Source of the DNA: Rhodobacteraceae bacterium Alg238-R152
GTDB lineage: Bacteria; Pseudomonadota; Alphaproteobacteria; Rhodobacterales; Rhodobacteraceae
Assembly (NCBI GenBank): GCA_900537125.1
Contig: UNRJ01000001.1
Coordinates: 310,001-374,000, forward strand
Direction: 5' to 3'
DNA: 64,000 nt
Part shown: piece by piece, positions 7,522 to 15,794 of the stretch
Position numbering within the stretch: position 1 is the stretch's first letter
Layout: each line of letters starts with the position of its first letter
Translations under genes and position numbers: made by a program
Notes under the pieces: generated by a model
What the model was told of the DNA's origin: nothing
Seen by the model: the letters and a program-made list of their open reading frames with translations, nothing else
Database searches by the model: none

Positions 7522-8706
7522 ATGCTAGGGAAGATTTTCCAAGGGAAGGCACCAGAGACGGTTCCGCAGTTGAAGGCCAGTGCGACAGGTAAAGTGTTGG
7601 CCTACCAAAGTGCAGGGCGCGTGGCCTGGAGCCCGCGGGACACAGTTTCGCTGACACGGACTGGTTTTGCAAGCAATCCCGTTGGGTTTCGGGTTGTCCG
7701 CATGGTTGCAGAAGCCGCTGCCGCTTTGCCACTTGTGTTGCAAGATCAGCGTCAACGGTATGACACACATCCAGTGTTGTCGTTGCTGCGGGCGCCCAAT
7801 GGGGCGCAGGGGCAGGCGGAGCTCTTTGAGGCGCTCTATGGGCAGATTCTGCTGTCCGGGGATGGGTATGTTGAAGCCGTTGGCGGCGACGCGGGTACGC
7901 CAGTGGAATTGCACGTGCTGCGGTCTGATCGCATGAGCGTGGTGCCCGGCGCGGATGGCTGGCCAGTGGGGTACGAATATGCGGTCGGTGCACGCAAACA
8001 TCGGTTTGCGGTTGGGGGGTACTCCCCAATTTGCCACGTTAAAACCTTCCACCCACAAGATGACCATTATGGGCTATCCCCGATGCAAGCAGCCGCCATG
8101 GCGATGGATGTGCACAACAGCGCGTCGCGTTGGTCCAAAGCGCTGCTCGACAATGCAGCGCGGCCGTCCGGAGCCATTGTTTACAAAGGCCATGAAGGGC
8201 AGGGCAGCCTCTCCTCTGATCAATATGACCGACTGGTAAGTGAGATGGAAAGCCATCATCAGGGCGCGCGCAATGCGGGGCGGCCGATGCTGCTGGAAGG
8301 GGGGCTGGATTGGAAACCGATGGGCTATTCGCCCAGTGACATGGAATTTCACAAAACCAAAGATGCCGCTGCGCGGGAGATCGCTCTGGCCTTTGGAGTG
8401 CCGCCGATGCTGCTCGGCATACCGGGGGACGCGACCTATGCGAACTATCAGGAAGCGCATAGGGCATTCTATCGTCTGACGGTACTGCCCTTGGCCTCAC
8501 GGGTGACAGCGGCGGTGGGCACTTGGCTGGCCAAATTTGTACAGGAAGAGATCACGCTAAAGCCGGATTTGGATCAGGTGCCTGCGTTGGCACCGGAACG
8601 GGATGCCCAATGGGCGCGGGTCTCCGGGGCGGCGTTTTTGTCCGAGGTTGAGAAGCGGCAGTTGTTGGGCTTGCCGGCCGCGCCGGATGAGGCTGCGGAT
8701 GGGTGA
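7522..8706 (+). CDS. orfg3: GTA g3, portal protein (HK97 family)
   Basis: The portal forms the ring at the head vertex through which DNA enters and leaves. The 394-residue protein matches HK97-type portals: an N-terminal segment AYQSAGRVAWSPRD, core pieces SRWSKALLDNAARPSGAI and KDAAAREIALAFGVPPMLLG, and GDATYANYQEAHRAFYRLT. GGGAG lies 9 nt before the ATG. A 130-nt gap containing an AT-rich patch separates it from g2, the largest gap in the front half of the cluster, so an internal promoter is conceivable. It overlaps g3.5 by 8 nt. Confidence 0.93.
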   Translation: MLGKIFQGKAPETVPQLKASATGKVLAYQSAGRVAWSPRDTVSLTRTGFASNPVGFRVVRMVAEAAAALPLVLQDQRQRYDTHPVLSLLRAPNGAQGQAELFEALYGQILLSGDGYVEAVGGDAGTPVELHVLRSDRMSVVPGADGWPVGYEYAVGARKHRFAVGGYSPICHVKTFHPQDDHYGLSPMQAAAMAMDVHNSASRWSKALLDNAARPSGAIVYKGHEGQGSLSSDQYDRLVSEMESHHQGARNAGRPMLLEGGLDWKPMGYSPSDMEFHKTKDAAAREIALAFGVPPMLLGIPGDATYANYQEAHRAFYRLTVLPLASRVTAAVGTWLAKFVQEEITLKPDLDQVPALAPERDAQWARVSGAAFLSEVEKRQLLGLPAAPDEAADG

Positions 8707-8926
8707 TCAGCGATTTGGGTTTGAGAGTTTTGATTGTGCGCCGGGGCTGCGGCTGGAAGCGCATGAAAGGGTGGCAAAATTGCAGTTTGATGGATTGAAC
8801 CGACGTCTGGACAAAATCGAATTGCTGATTGAGCGATTGGAGCGGCGCTTGTGGTTGGCGGTTTATGGCGTTGTTGGGGTGATCCTGGCACAGGCGGTGC
8901 AATCCATCCTGAGCGTGGCACCATGA
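8699..8926 (+). CDS. orfg3.5: GTA g3.5, small membrane/coiled-coil protein
   Basis: This 75-residue protein occupies the position of RcGTA g3.5 between portal and protease. It has a charged, helical middle (LDKIELLIERLERRL) and a C-terminal hydrophobic helix (WLAVYGVVGVILAQAVQSIL) that may span or touch the membrane. I chose the ATG at 8699, which overlaps the portal stop by 8 nt; the frame is open further upstream but only inside the portal gene. The g4 start overlaps its stop (ATGA). Its function in the particle is not known to me. Confidence 0.75.
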   Translation: MGDQRFGFESFDCAPGLRLEAHERVAKLQFDGLNRRLDKIELLIERLERRLWLAVYGVVGVILAQAVQSILSVAP

Positions 8927-9486
8927 GTGAGGAGAGTGTGATGCAAGACAGCGGATTGGAACGCAAGTTTGCGCGGTTTGGCGACGGGCTGAGCATTGGA
9001 GATGACCAGGTGATTGCCGGCTATGCGAGCGTGTTTGGCGCGGCGGATCAAGGTGGTGATGTGGTTCAGAAAGGCGCCTATGGTGCCTCGTTGGAACGGC
9101 TCTCTAGAGAGGGGCGGCAGGTTAAGATGTTATGGCAACATGATCCCGCGCAGCCCATCGGACTTTGGCAAGAGGTGCGCGAAGACAGTCGCGGGCTTTG
9201 GGTCAAGGGGCGGTTGTTGGACAGCATTGCAAAAGGGCGTGAGGCCGCAGCCTTGATAACGGCGGGGGCAATTGACGGGCTGTCGATTGGCTACCGCACA
9301 AAAAAGGCCACCAAGAACAGCAAAGGCCAGCGGCTCTTGATGGAACTGGACCTCTGGGAGGTGTCGCTTGTGACCTTTCCAATGCTGGCCAGTGCGCGGT
9401 TGGCGGCTAAGGAGGATGGGATGCAGCCCTTTCGGGAGGTTGCGGCCACTTTGCGAGACGCGAGCCGCGAGATGACGGCGCTGTAA
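8923..9486 (+). CDS. orfg4: GTA g4, prohead protease (HK97 type)
   Basis: This is the maturation protease that trims the capsid protein during head assembly (peptidase family U35/S78). Family signatures are VIAGYASVFGAADQGGDVV near the N terminus, the His segment KMLWQHDPAQPIG and the Ser segment LWEVSLVTFPM. The 187-residue start at 8923 overlaps the g3.5 stop (ATGA). An alternative ATG at 8941 has a better ribosome site (AGGAG, 6 nt spacing), so the protein may be 6 residues shorter. It lies directly before the capsid gene, as in HK97-type phages. Confidence 0.9.
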   Translation: MSEESVMQDSGLERKFARFGDGLSIGDDQVIAGYASVFGAADQGGDVVQKGAYGASLERLSREGRQVKMLWQHDPAQPIGLWQEVREDSRGLWVKGRLLDSIAKGREAAALITAGAIDGLSIGYRTKKATKNSKGQRLLMELDLWEVSLVTFPMLASARLAAKEDGMQPFREVAATLRDASREMTAL

Positions 9487-9513
9487 GCGCTAAAACGACA
9501 GAATAGGAACAGG

Positions 9514-10698
9514 ATGATGGGTAAGACCGAGACCGAGTCTCGGATCGGAGAAGGCGTGTCTCCGGTCCAGGAAATGAAGTCTGCTGTGGCAGAGTTTGTG
9601 TCTAATTTCAGGGCCTTTCGGGGTGATATTCACGCGGAAATCAAACAACAGAAAGAGCGATTGACCATGCTTGAACGCACATCAACACAAATGGCGCGCC
9701 CGCATCTGGCGGCGGCAACCGACTTTGATGCTCCACATCAGAAAGCCTTTGATGACTACCTGCGCACCGGCGAAGACGATGGGCTTCGCGGGCTGGAACT
9801 GGAAGGCAAAGCCATGTCTACGTCGGTAAATAGTGATGGCGGTTACTTGATTGATCCGCAAACGGCGGAGGCCATCAAATCGGTGCTAAACAGCACGGCG
9901 AGTATCCGTGCAATTGCCAATGTGGTGACGGTTGAGGCGGGCTCGTATGACGTGCTGATCGACAGCTCAGAGACCGGGGCGGGATGGGCAGATGAGACCA
10001 GCGCAACTACGGAAACCGGCACGCCAACGATTGAGCGCATCGCCATTCCTTTGCATGAGTTGTCAGCCCTGCCGAAGGCGTCTCAACGTCTGTTGGATGA
10101 CAGCGCGTTTGACATTGAAGGCTGGCTGGCTGGGCGTATTGCGGACAAATTTTCCCGTGCAGAAGCGGCGGCGTTCATCACAGGCGATGGCGTGGATAAG
10201 CCAACCGGAATTTTGACCCACCCGACAGTGGCTGAGGCCAGCTGGAGTTGGGGCAATATCGGCTATGTGGTGACTGGCGTGGAGGGGGAATTCAGCGGCG
10301 GAGATGCGCTGGTGGATCTGGTTTATGCGCTTGGGGCGCAATACCGCGCCAACGGCAGCTTTGTGATGAACTCAAAAACAGCGGGCGCGGTGCGCAAGCT
10401 GAAAGATGGCGACGGACGGTTCTTGTGGTCCGACGGTTTGGCAGCGGGAGAACCTGCGCGGCTCCTCGGCTATGCGGTGCTGATTGCTGAGGACATGCCA
10501 GACATTGCCAGCGGCGCGGATGCGATTGCTTTTGGTGATTTTACGGCAGGTTACACGGTGGCGGAGCGTCCGGATTTGCGTGTGCTGCGGGATCCGTTCA
10601 GCGCCAAGCCACATGTTCTTTTCTATGCCACCAAACGCATTGGTGGCGATGTGAGTGACTTTGCTGCAATCAAACTTCTGCGCTTCGCAGTGAGCTGA
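9514..10698 (+). CDS. orfg5: GTA g5, major capsid protein (HK97 fold)
   Basis: The capsid protein builds the GTA head. The 394-residue sequence has an N-terminal helical, charged scaffold-like domain (about 1-100, including HAEIKQQKERLTMLERT), normally removed by g4. The HK97 core then begins around STSVNSDGGYLIDPQTAEAI and includes the P-domain strands ASIRAIANVVTVEAGSYDV and the late FGDFTAGYTVAERPDL. AGGAACAGG precedes the start, which is ATG 9514 or the adjacent 9517. This is usually the most abundant product of the cluster. A small hairpin follows the stop. Confidence 0.93.
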   Translation: MMGKTETESRIGEGVSPVQEMKSAVAEFVSNFRAFRGDIHAEIKQQKERLTMLERTSTQMARPHLAAATDFDAPHQKAFDDYLRTGEDDGLRGLELEGKAMSTSVNSDGGYLIDPQTAEAIKSVLNSTASIRAIANVVTVEAGSYDVLIDSSETGAGWADETSATTETGTPTIERIAIPLHELSALPKASQRLLDDSAFDIEGWLAGRIADKFSRAEAAAFITGDGVDKPTGILTHPTVAEASWSWGNIGYVVTGVEGEFSGGDALVDLVYALGAQYRANGSFVMNSKTAGAVRKLKDGDGRFLWSDGLAAGEPARLLGYAVLIAEDMPDIASGADAIAFGDFTAGYTVAERPDLRVLRDPFSAKPHVLFYATKRIGGDVSDFAAIKLLRFAVS

Positions 10699-10714
10699 TT
10701 ACTTGGGTGGGTGG

Positions 10715-10728
10715 GGCGCTTTGGCGCC
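10715..10728 (+). terminator. Small hairpin after the capsid gene
   Basis: GGCGC (10715-10719) and GCGCC (10724-10728) frame a TTTG loop in the 141-nt gap between g5 and g6, without a T-run. It may attenuate read-through and favour capsid over tail gene expression, or it may be incidental. Confidence 0.3.
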
Positions 10729-10839
10729 GTCATCCGGGCGCGCGTCGGACTACGTCACGTTGTTTGGCCTGTCCCCTCCGTTGAAGCAACGTGAGGACGC
10801 GCGTCCAACAAAGACCATCGAAAATTTTGGAGTTGTTCC

Positions 10840-11439
10840 ATGATGTTAGTCGAAGAGACTTCGGTGCCAACAGAGGCGCTGCCGGTGCAAGAGTTCCGGG
10901 ACCATTTAAGGTTGGGCAGCGGGTTTTCCGACGACACGTTGCAGGACAGCGTATTGGAGAGCTTTCTACGCGCAGCGATCAGCGCGATTGAGGCGCGCAC
11001 CGGCAAGGTACTCTTTCAACAGTCTTTTGTGTGGACAGTGTACGGCTGGCAAGACGGAGTGGCGCAGGGACTGCCAGTTGCACCGGTCAACGAGATTGTG
11101 GATGTGGTGTTGGAGGATGCGCAGGACGGATCAGTGACGGTCGCACCAAGCGCTTACCAATTGGTCAGAGATGGCCATCGCCCATGTTTGCGAGGCATTT
11201 CCGGTGCCTTGCCTATGGTCCCAAACGGCGGCCGCGCCATTGTGCGCTTTGTCGCTGGATTTGGGTCGACCTGGGCGAGTGTTCCTGCGGATCTACGTCA
11301 GGCAGTGCTGCTCCTCGCGGCGCATTTCTACGAGTTTCGGCAAGAAACCACGTTGAGCGAGGGATGTATGCCGTTTGGGGTAGTTAGCTTACTGGAACGG
11401 TACCGTGCACTGCGCCTGACTGTAGGCGGTGTGTCATGA
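10840..11439 (+). CDS. orfg6: GTA g6, head-tail adaptor
   Basis: The 199-residue protein matches the phage connector family often named phiE125 gp8-like; in RcGTA, g6 forms the adaptor ring below the portal. Visible features are EFRDHLRLGSGFSDD near the N terminus, the segment SFLRAAISAIEARTGK (about 44-59) and the late AVLLLAAHFYEFR, the helix typical of this family. GGAG lies 7 nt before the ATG. It overlaps g7 by 4 nt (ATGA) and opens the overlapping g6-g8 block. Confidence 0.85.
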   Translation: MMLVEETSVPTEALPVQEFRDHLRLGSGFSDDTLQDSVLESFLRAAISAIEARTGKVLFQQSFVWTVYGWQDGVAQGLPVAPVNEIVDVVLEDAQDGSVTVAPSAYQLVRDGHRPCLRGISGALPMVPNGGRAIVRFVAGFGSTWASVPADLRQAVLLLAAHFYEFRQETTLSEGCMPFGVVSLLERYRALRLTVGGVS

Positions 11440-11777
11440 GCGGTGCGGTGACATTGTCGCGGCGCTTGCTGCTTGAACGGCCCGTGTCGGCGCCGGATGG
11501 GGCAGGCGGGTTTGCACTGACATGGGAGACACTCGGGTCTGTATGGGCAGAGGTCGTCGCCAGAAGTGGGCGGGCGGCCGATGGTGGGGCGATATCACTG
11601 TCCGCCAGAAAATACCGGATCACGTTGCGTGGTGCACCCCTTGGCGCAGAGCGACGTCCTACAGCGGACTGTCGGTTGCGCGAGGGGGATCGGATTTTCT
11701 TTATCGATGCGGTGACTGAACGGGATGTGCTTGGGCGCTATTTGGTTTGCCATGCAACCGAGGAGGTGGCGGTATGA
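11436..11777 (+). CDS. orfg7: GTA g7, head closure (stopper) protein
   Basis: This 113-residue protein belongs to the SPP1-gp16/HK97-gp10-type head-closure group; in the RcGTA particle, g7 is the stopper between adaptor and tail. The pattern RLLLERPVSAPDGAGGFALTW, then VWAEVVARSGRA and the C-terminal RYLVCHATEEVAV follow the family plan of a small beta barrel. Both ends overlap their neighbours by 4 nt (ATGA), so translation of g6-g7-g8 is coupled. Confidence 0.82.
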   Translation: MSGAVTLSRRLLLERPVSAPDGAGGFALTWETLGSVWAEVVARSGRAADGGAISLSARKYRITLRGAPLGAERRPTADCRLREGDRIFFIDAVTERDVLGRYLVCHATEEVAV

Positions 11778-12190
11778 GTTACGGGGCAGGCGCAGCGCTG
11801 CAAGCCGCGGTTTATGCGGCTTTGACCGCGGATGAGGCACTCAATGCCCTGGTGGGGATGAATATTTTTGATCAGTTACCAAACGGTAAGGTCCCGTCAT
11901 TGTTTGTTTCGATTGGGGCCGAAACCGTTTCGGATCGCTCCGACAGTGACGGGAGCGGAGCAGAGCATCGGTTTGTGATCTCGGTGATCGGTGATGCGAG
12001 CGGGTTTGCCAAAGTGAAGAGCGCGGCTTCGGCGGTGAGCGATATTCTGGTGGATGCAGATCTGACACTGAGCCGGGGTCGACTGGTGTATCTGCGATTT
12101 GATCGGGCGGTCGCCAAGCGTGACACACGCAAGAACCTGCGCCGGGTGGATCTGCGGTTTGCGGCGCGGGTAGAAGACAATCATAGCTAG
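11774..12190 (+). CDS. orfg8: GTA g8, tail terminator (DUF3168)
   Basis: The 138-residue product is a DUF3168 protein; in RcGTA this ring caps the head-proximal end of the tail tube. It starts MSYGAGAALQAAVYAAL, followed by the conserved block LPNGKVPSLFVSIG and a strand HRFVISVIGDA. I chose the ATG at 11774 because it overlaps the g7 stop (ATGA) and has GAGGAGG upstream; the frame is open 27 nt further but without support. It is followed after 14 nt by the tail-tube gene. Confidence 0.85.
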   Translation: MSYGAGAALQAAVYAALTADEALNALVGMNIFDQLPNGKVPSLFVSIGAETVSDRSDSDGSGAEHRFVISVIGDASGFAKVKSAASAVSDILVDADLTLSRGRLVYLRFDRAVAKRDTRKNLRRVDLRFAARVEDNHS

Positions 12191-12204
12191 TTTGGAGAGA
12201 ATTC

Positions 12205-12618
12205 ATGGGTGCGCAAAATGGCAAGGACCTTCTGATTAAGGTGGATTTGACAGGGGCGGGTCAGTTCGAAACCGTGGCGGGCCTGCGGGCGACGCGGATC
12301 AGTTTTAACGCGGAAAGCGTAGATGTGACGTCGCTGGAAAGCCAAGGCGGCTGGCGAGAATTGTTGTCTGGGGCGGGTATGAAATCAGCCGGGATCAGCG
12401 GGTCTGGCGTGTTCAAGGATACCAACACAGATGAACGGGCCCGCCAGATATTCTTTGACGGCGAAACACCTGATTTTCAAGTGATTATTCCGGATTTCGG
12501 TGTTGTAGAAGGCGCGTTCCAGATTACCTCGATTGACTATGCCGGCAGCCACAATGGCGAAGCAACTTATGAAATGGCGATGGCCAGTGCAGGGGCACTG
12601 AGCTTTACGGCGGTGTGA
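12205..12618 (+). CDS. orfg9: GTA g9, tail tube protein
   Basis: The 137-residue protein is a major tail protein of the TP901-1-like family and should form the hexameric rings of the short GTA tail tube. It shows GKDLLIKVDLTGAGQFETV, the segment ISFNAESVDVTSLES and the late strands of the tube barrel around EATYEMAMASAGAL. TTTGGAGAG lies 7-8 nt before the ATG. The stop overlaps the GTG start of g10. A good length match and the position between g8 and the chaperone pair support the call. Confidence 0.9.
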   Translation: MGAQNGKDLLIKVDLTGAGQFETVAGLRATRISFNAESVDVTSLESQGGWRELLSGAGMKSAGISGSGVFKDTNTDERARQIFFDGETPDFQVIIPDFGVVEGAFQITSIDYAGSHNGEATYEMAMASAGALSFTAV

Positions 12619-12956
12619 GCATGGCCAATCCGTATGCAGGCGAAGTTGCGCTGACAATCGACGGGCAACGGCATGTGCTCAAGCTTACACTTGGGGCGCT
12701 GGCGGAGCTGGAGGCCGGACTGGGTGAGGACACTTTGGTGTTATTGATCGCCCGCTTTGAAAGCGGGGCCTTTGCATCACGCGATGTGCTGGCGCTGATT
12801 GTGGCTGGGTTGCGCGGTGGCGGATGGCAGGGTGCGGCCGGCGATCTGCTGCAGGCGGAGATTGAGGGCGGCGTTCTACAGGCTGCTAAGGTGGCGGCAC
12901 AGCTGCTGGCGCGCGCGTTTGGGCCATTGAAGGTGTCAAACAATGGCGACGTTTGA
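12615..12956 (+). CDS. orfg10: GTA g10, tail assembly chaperone-like protein
   Basis: The 113-residue product matches the GTA-specific family found between tail tube and tape measure genes. By position it is the first half of a tail assembly chaperone pair, which would hold the tape measure protein before tube assembly. It contains NPYAGEVALTIDGQ, a helix LGALAELEAGLGED and a late helical segment GVLQAAKVAAQLLARAFG. Start GTG 12615 overlaps the g9 stop; ATG 12621 two codons later is equally possible. It overlaps g10.1 by 14 nt. Confidence 0.8.
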   Translation: MSMANPYAGEVALTIDGQRHVLKLTLGALAELEAGLGEDTLVLLIARFESGAFASRDVLALIVAGLRGGGWQGAAGDLLQAEIEGGVLQAAKVAAQLLARAFGPLKVSNNGDV

Positions 12957-13146
12957 TTGGCCCAACCTTTTGAGGGCTGGGATTCATCAACTTGGCCTGA
13001 AACCTGCGGAGTTTTGGCAGCTCACACCCGCAGAGCTAGAGGTGATGATGGGGCCTGGTTTTGAGGAGATGTGTCTGTCGAGAAGCGGATTTGAGCGTTT
13101 GATGCAGACGTTCCCCGACGGAGTGGAAGGGTCAGATAATGGATGA
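12943..13146 (+). CDS. orfg10.1: GTA g10.1, tail assembly chaperone, second part
   Basis: This 67-residue protein belongs to the small phage family encoded just before tape measure genes in GTAs. It reads FDWPNLLRAGIHQLGLKPAEF, then the helix TPAELEVMMG and a short acidic tail. In phages the equivalent pair is often made by a -1 frameshift; here two separate genes overlap by 14 nt, so coupling rather than frameshifting is likely. The last 8 nt overlap the tape measure gene. Confidence 0.8.
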   Translation: MATFDWPNLLRAGIHQLGLKPAEFWQLTPAELEVMMGPGFEEMCLSRSGFERLMQTFPDGVEGSDNG

Positions 13147-13792
13147 AATCGATGTTTTTGAAGGACAAGTGGACGCGCTGGAGGCGAGTTTGGGGCAGGC
13201 TGCCGAGATGGTGGCGGGGTTTGATGGCGAATTGCGCAATATGCAAAAGGTGCTGGGCGCGACAGGTCAAGATGTGGCGACATTGGAGAAAAGCTTCAGT
13301 CGAGATTTGCGCAAAGCCTTTAATGGGTTGGTTTTTGACGGCGTGACCCTATCGGATGCACTGAAGAACGTGGCGAAGACCGTGGCCAATGCGGCGTATA
13401 ATTCGGCGATGAAGCCGGTGACTGATCAACTTGGAAAAGTGCTGACGTCTGGGATTGGCGGTCTGGTTGAAAACCTGTTGCCGTTTGGGGATGGCGCGCC
13501 GTTTACGCAGGGGCGGGTGATGCCGTTTGCCAATGGTGGCGTGGTGAGTGGTCCGGTGACGTTTCCAATGCGGGGCGGTCGTGGGCTAATGGGTGAAGCC
13601 GGGCCAGAAGCGATCTTGCCATTGTCGCGCGGGGCTGACGGCAAGCTAGGGGTGCGCAGCGAGGGAAATGGCGGTTCCGTACAGGTGGTGATGAACATCA
13701 CAACACCGGATGTCGAAGGATTTCGCCGATCTCAAAGTCAGATTGCAACTCAGATGAGCCGTGCTTTGGGGCGGTCCAACCGCAACCGATAG
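13139..13792 (+). CDS. orfg11: GTA g11, short tail tape measure protein
   Basis: The tape measure sets tail length and leaves the tail during DNA delivery. At 217 residues it is very short, in line with the short RcGTA tail. The N-terminal part (about 1-60) is helical. A repeat-like helical middle (DALKNVAKTVANAAYNSAMK) leads to hydrophobic Gly-rich sequence (about 98-125). The C-terminal FANGGVVSGPVTFPM and GLMGEAGPEAILPLSRG are the well-known tape-measure tail motif. The start overlaps g10.1 by 8 nt. Confidence 0.88.
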   Translation: MDEIDVFEGQVDALEASLGQAAEMVAGFDGELRNMQKVLGATGQDVATLEKSFSRDLRKAFNGLVFDGVTLSDALKNVAKTVANAAYNSAMKPVTDQLGKVLTSGIGGLVENLLPFGDGAPFTQGRVMPFANGGVVSGPVTFPMRGGRGLMGEAGPEAILPLSRGADGKLGVRSEGNGGSVQVVMNITTPDVEGFRRSQSQIATQMSRALGRSNRNR

Positions 13793-13801
13793 GAGACAGT
13801 T

Positions 13802-14434
13802 ATGAGTTTTCATGAAGTGCGATTTCCAGCCTCGTTGAGTTTTGGGTCTTTGGGGGGGCCGCAGAGGCGGACTGAGGTTGTCACGTTGGTCAACGGATTT
13901 GAAGAACGCAACACGCCTTGGGCCCATTCGCGGCGGCGCTATGATGCTGGCATGGGCATGCGATCGCTTGACGATGTAGAAACGTTGATTGCGTTTTTTG
14001 AGGCGCGCCGAGGGCAGTTACATGGCTTCCGTTGGAAAGACTGGGCAGATCATAAATCCTGTGCGGCGTCCAAGGGCGTGGACTATCGCGATCAGGTGAT
14101 AGCGCAGGGCGACGATGTCACCACCGTGTTTCAGCTTATTAAAACCTACCATTCGGGTGAGCACATCTATGAGCGGCCGATCCGAAAACCGGTGGATGGG
14201 TCGGTAACCATTGGCTTGGACAATGAAGCCCAGCAAGAAGGTCAGGATTATGATGTTGAGCTGACGACGGGCGTGGTGACATTCAACAGTCCGCCAGCGT
14301 TCGGTGCGCAGATCACTGCCGGGTATGAATTTGATGTGCCGGTGCGATTTGACGCCGACAGCATTCAAACAAGCCTGGCGGGCTTTAAAGCCGGAGATTT
14401 GCCCAATGTGCCGGTGATCGAGGTGCGGATCTGA
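13802..14434 (+). CDS. orfg12: GTA g12, distal tail protein (DUF2460)
   Basis: The 210-residue protein is a DUF2460/TIGR02217 member; in the RcGTA particle it forms the distal tail ring. Typical pieces are MSFHEVRFPASLSFGSLGGP at the N terminus, the block AHSRRRYDAGMGMRSLDDV, GFRWKDWADHKS and the C-terminal RFDADSIQTSLAGF. AGGAGACAGTT precedes the ATG. Its stop codon shares one base with the g13 start (TGATG), so both are translated together. Confidence 0.9.
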   Translation: MSFHEVRFPASLSFGSLGGPQRRTEVVTLVNGFEERNTPWAHSRRRYDAGMGMRSLDDVETLIAFFEARRGQLHGFRWKDWADHKSCAASKGVDYRDQVIAQGDDVTTVFQLIKTYHSGEHIYERPIRKPVDGSVTIGLDNEAQQEGQDYDVELTTGVVTFNSPPAFGAQITAGYEFDVPVRFDADSIQTSLAGFKAGDLPNVPVIEVRI

Positions 14435-15321
14435 TGGGGTTTCAAGCTGAACTATTGGTGCATTTGCAGAGTGGGGAAACCACGGTGGCGCGCGCGTGGG
14501 GCATCACACGCAAAGACGGCGTTAAGCTTGGTTTCACGGATCATGATTGCGATCTGGCGTTTGAGGGATTTGATTTTCGAGCCGAAACTGGTTTGACCGC
14601 AAGCGCAATTGAGCAAGGCACTGGCCTGTCGGTCGATAATGCCGAGGCTGTTGGCATGTTGTGCGATGCAGCGGTTACTGACGAAGACATCGAGGCCGGG
14701 CGCCTGGACGACGCGGAGGTGATCGCATGGATGGTGAACTGGGCGGATGTTGCTGAGCGCAGCGTGATATTTCGCGGCTCCATTGGGGAGATACGGCGGT
14801 CTGGCGGGGCTTTCATTGCAGAGCTGCGCGGCCTTTCAGAGCGCTTAAACATCCCACGGGGGCGGGTGTATCAGCGGCCTTGCTCAGCGGTTCTTGGCGA
14901 TGTGTCCTGTCGGTTCGATGTGGCGTCACCTGGGTTTCAGATCCAGGCGGTTGCCGCGAAAATTACAGAGCGACGCTTGTTTGATTTTGGGGTGGTGGAC
15001 GGATTTGAGCAGGGGTGGTTTGCGCGCGGACAACTGCAGGTGTTGACCGGCAGTGCTCAAGGAATGCAGGGCCTCATAAAGCGGGATTGGATTTCTGAAA
15101 ATGGTGCACGTCAGATTGAACTGTGGGAAGGTCTGCAGATTGACGTTTCGGTGGGCGACGAGATTTTGTTGATTGCCGGATGTGATAAGCGGTTTTCGAG
15201 CTGCAGAGAAAAGTTTCTCAACCATCGCAACTTTCAAGGTTTTCCAGACATGCCCGGTGAAGACTGGGTCACCAGTTATCCAACGCAAAGTGCGGGCAAC
15301 AGTGGAGGGAGCTTGCGATGA
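14434..15321 (+). CDS. orfg13: GTA g13, tail hub protein (DUF2163)
   Basis: The 295-residue product matches the DUF2163/TIGR02218 family and should form the hub at the tail tip. It has the N-terminal block WGITRKDGVKLGFTDHD, a middle SERLNIPRGRVYQRPCSAVL with Cys-rich sequence (CSAVLGDVSCRFD) and a late GCDKRFSSCREKFLN. The four cysteines might bind a metal cluster, as reported for the RcGTA hub; this is inference here. It overlaps g12 by 1 nt and g14 by 4 nt. Confidence 0.87.
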   Translation: MGFQAELLVHLQSGETTVARAWGITRKDGVKLGFTDHDCDLAFEGFDFRAETGLTASAIEQGTGLSVDNAEAVGMLCDAAVTDEDIEAGRLDDAEVIAWMVNWADVAERSVIFRGSIGEIRRSGGAFIAELRGLSERLNIPRGRVYQRPCSAVLGDVSCRFDVASPGFQIQAVAAKITERRLFDFGVVDGFEQGWFARGQLQVLTGSAQGMQGLIKRDWISENGARQIELWEGLQIDVSVGDEILLIAGCDKRFSSCREKFLNHRNFQGFPDMPGEDWVTSYPTQSAGNSGGSLR

Positions 15322-15764
15322 GCTGCGCGCGGGGTGTCCAAGTTGTATCTGAAGCGCGGCGTTGGATTGGCACACCCTATGTGCATCAGGCGAGCTGTAA
15401 GGGGGGCGGGACAGATTGCCTTGGATTGATACGTGGGGTGTGGCGCGAGCTGAATGGCGCGGAGCCAGAGGTTGTGCCGGCCTATACCCAAGATTGGTCT
15501 GAAGCTCATGGGTCTGAGAGGCTTTGGCATGCGGCGCTCCGCAATTTGGAAGCCAAGGATGTGGCGAACGACATGTGCGGGGACGTGCTGTTGTTTCGTA
15601 TGAAGGCCGGAGCGGTGGCCAAACATCTGGGCATTGTTGGGGAAACCGGTTCGGCGGGAACCGTAATCCACGCCTACGGCGGACATGCGGTTGTCGAAAG
15701 CCCCTTGAGCGCGCCTTGGAGGCGCCGAATTGTGGCGCGGTTTGCGTTTCCCGAATTGAGCTAA
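15318..15764 (+). CDS. orfg14: GTA g14, NlpC/P60-type tail peptidase
   Basis: The 148-residue protein is a papain-like NlpC/P60 peptidase (TIGR02219) thought to cut peptidoglycan peptides during DNA delivery. The nucleophile is the Cys in KGGGTDCLGLIRGVW (about residue 35). The catalytic His candidates lie in AKHLGIVGETG and VIHAYGGHAVVES, in the usual order. The ATG overlaps the g13 stop (ATGA). It is followed by a 30-nt gap with AAGGATAACGAG before g15. Confidence 0.88.
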   Translation: MSCARGVQVVSEARRWIGTPYVHQASCKGGGTDCLGLIRGVWRELNGAEPEVVPAYTQDWSEAHGSERLWHAALRNLEAKDVANDMCGDVLLFRMKAGAVAKHLGIVGETGSAGTVIHAYGGHAVVESPLSAPWRRRIVARFAFPELS

Positions 15765-15794
15765 CACGCGAAAGTCAAACAAGGATAACGAGTT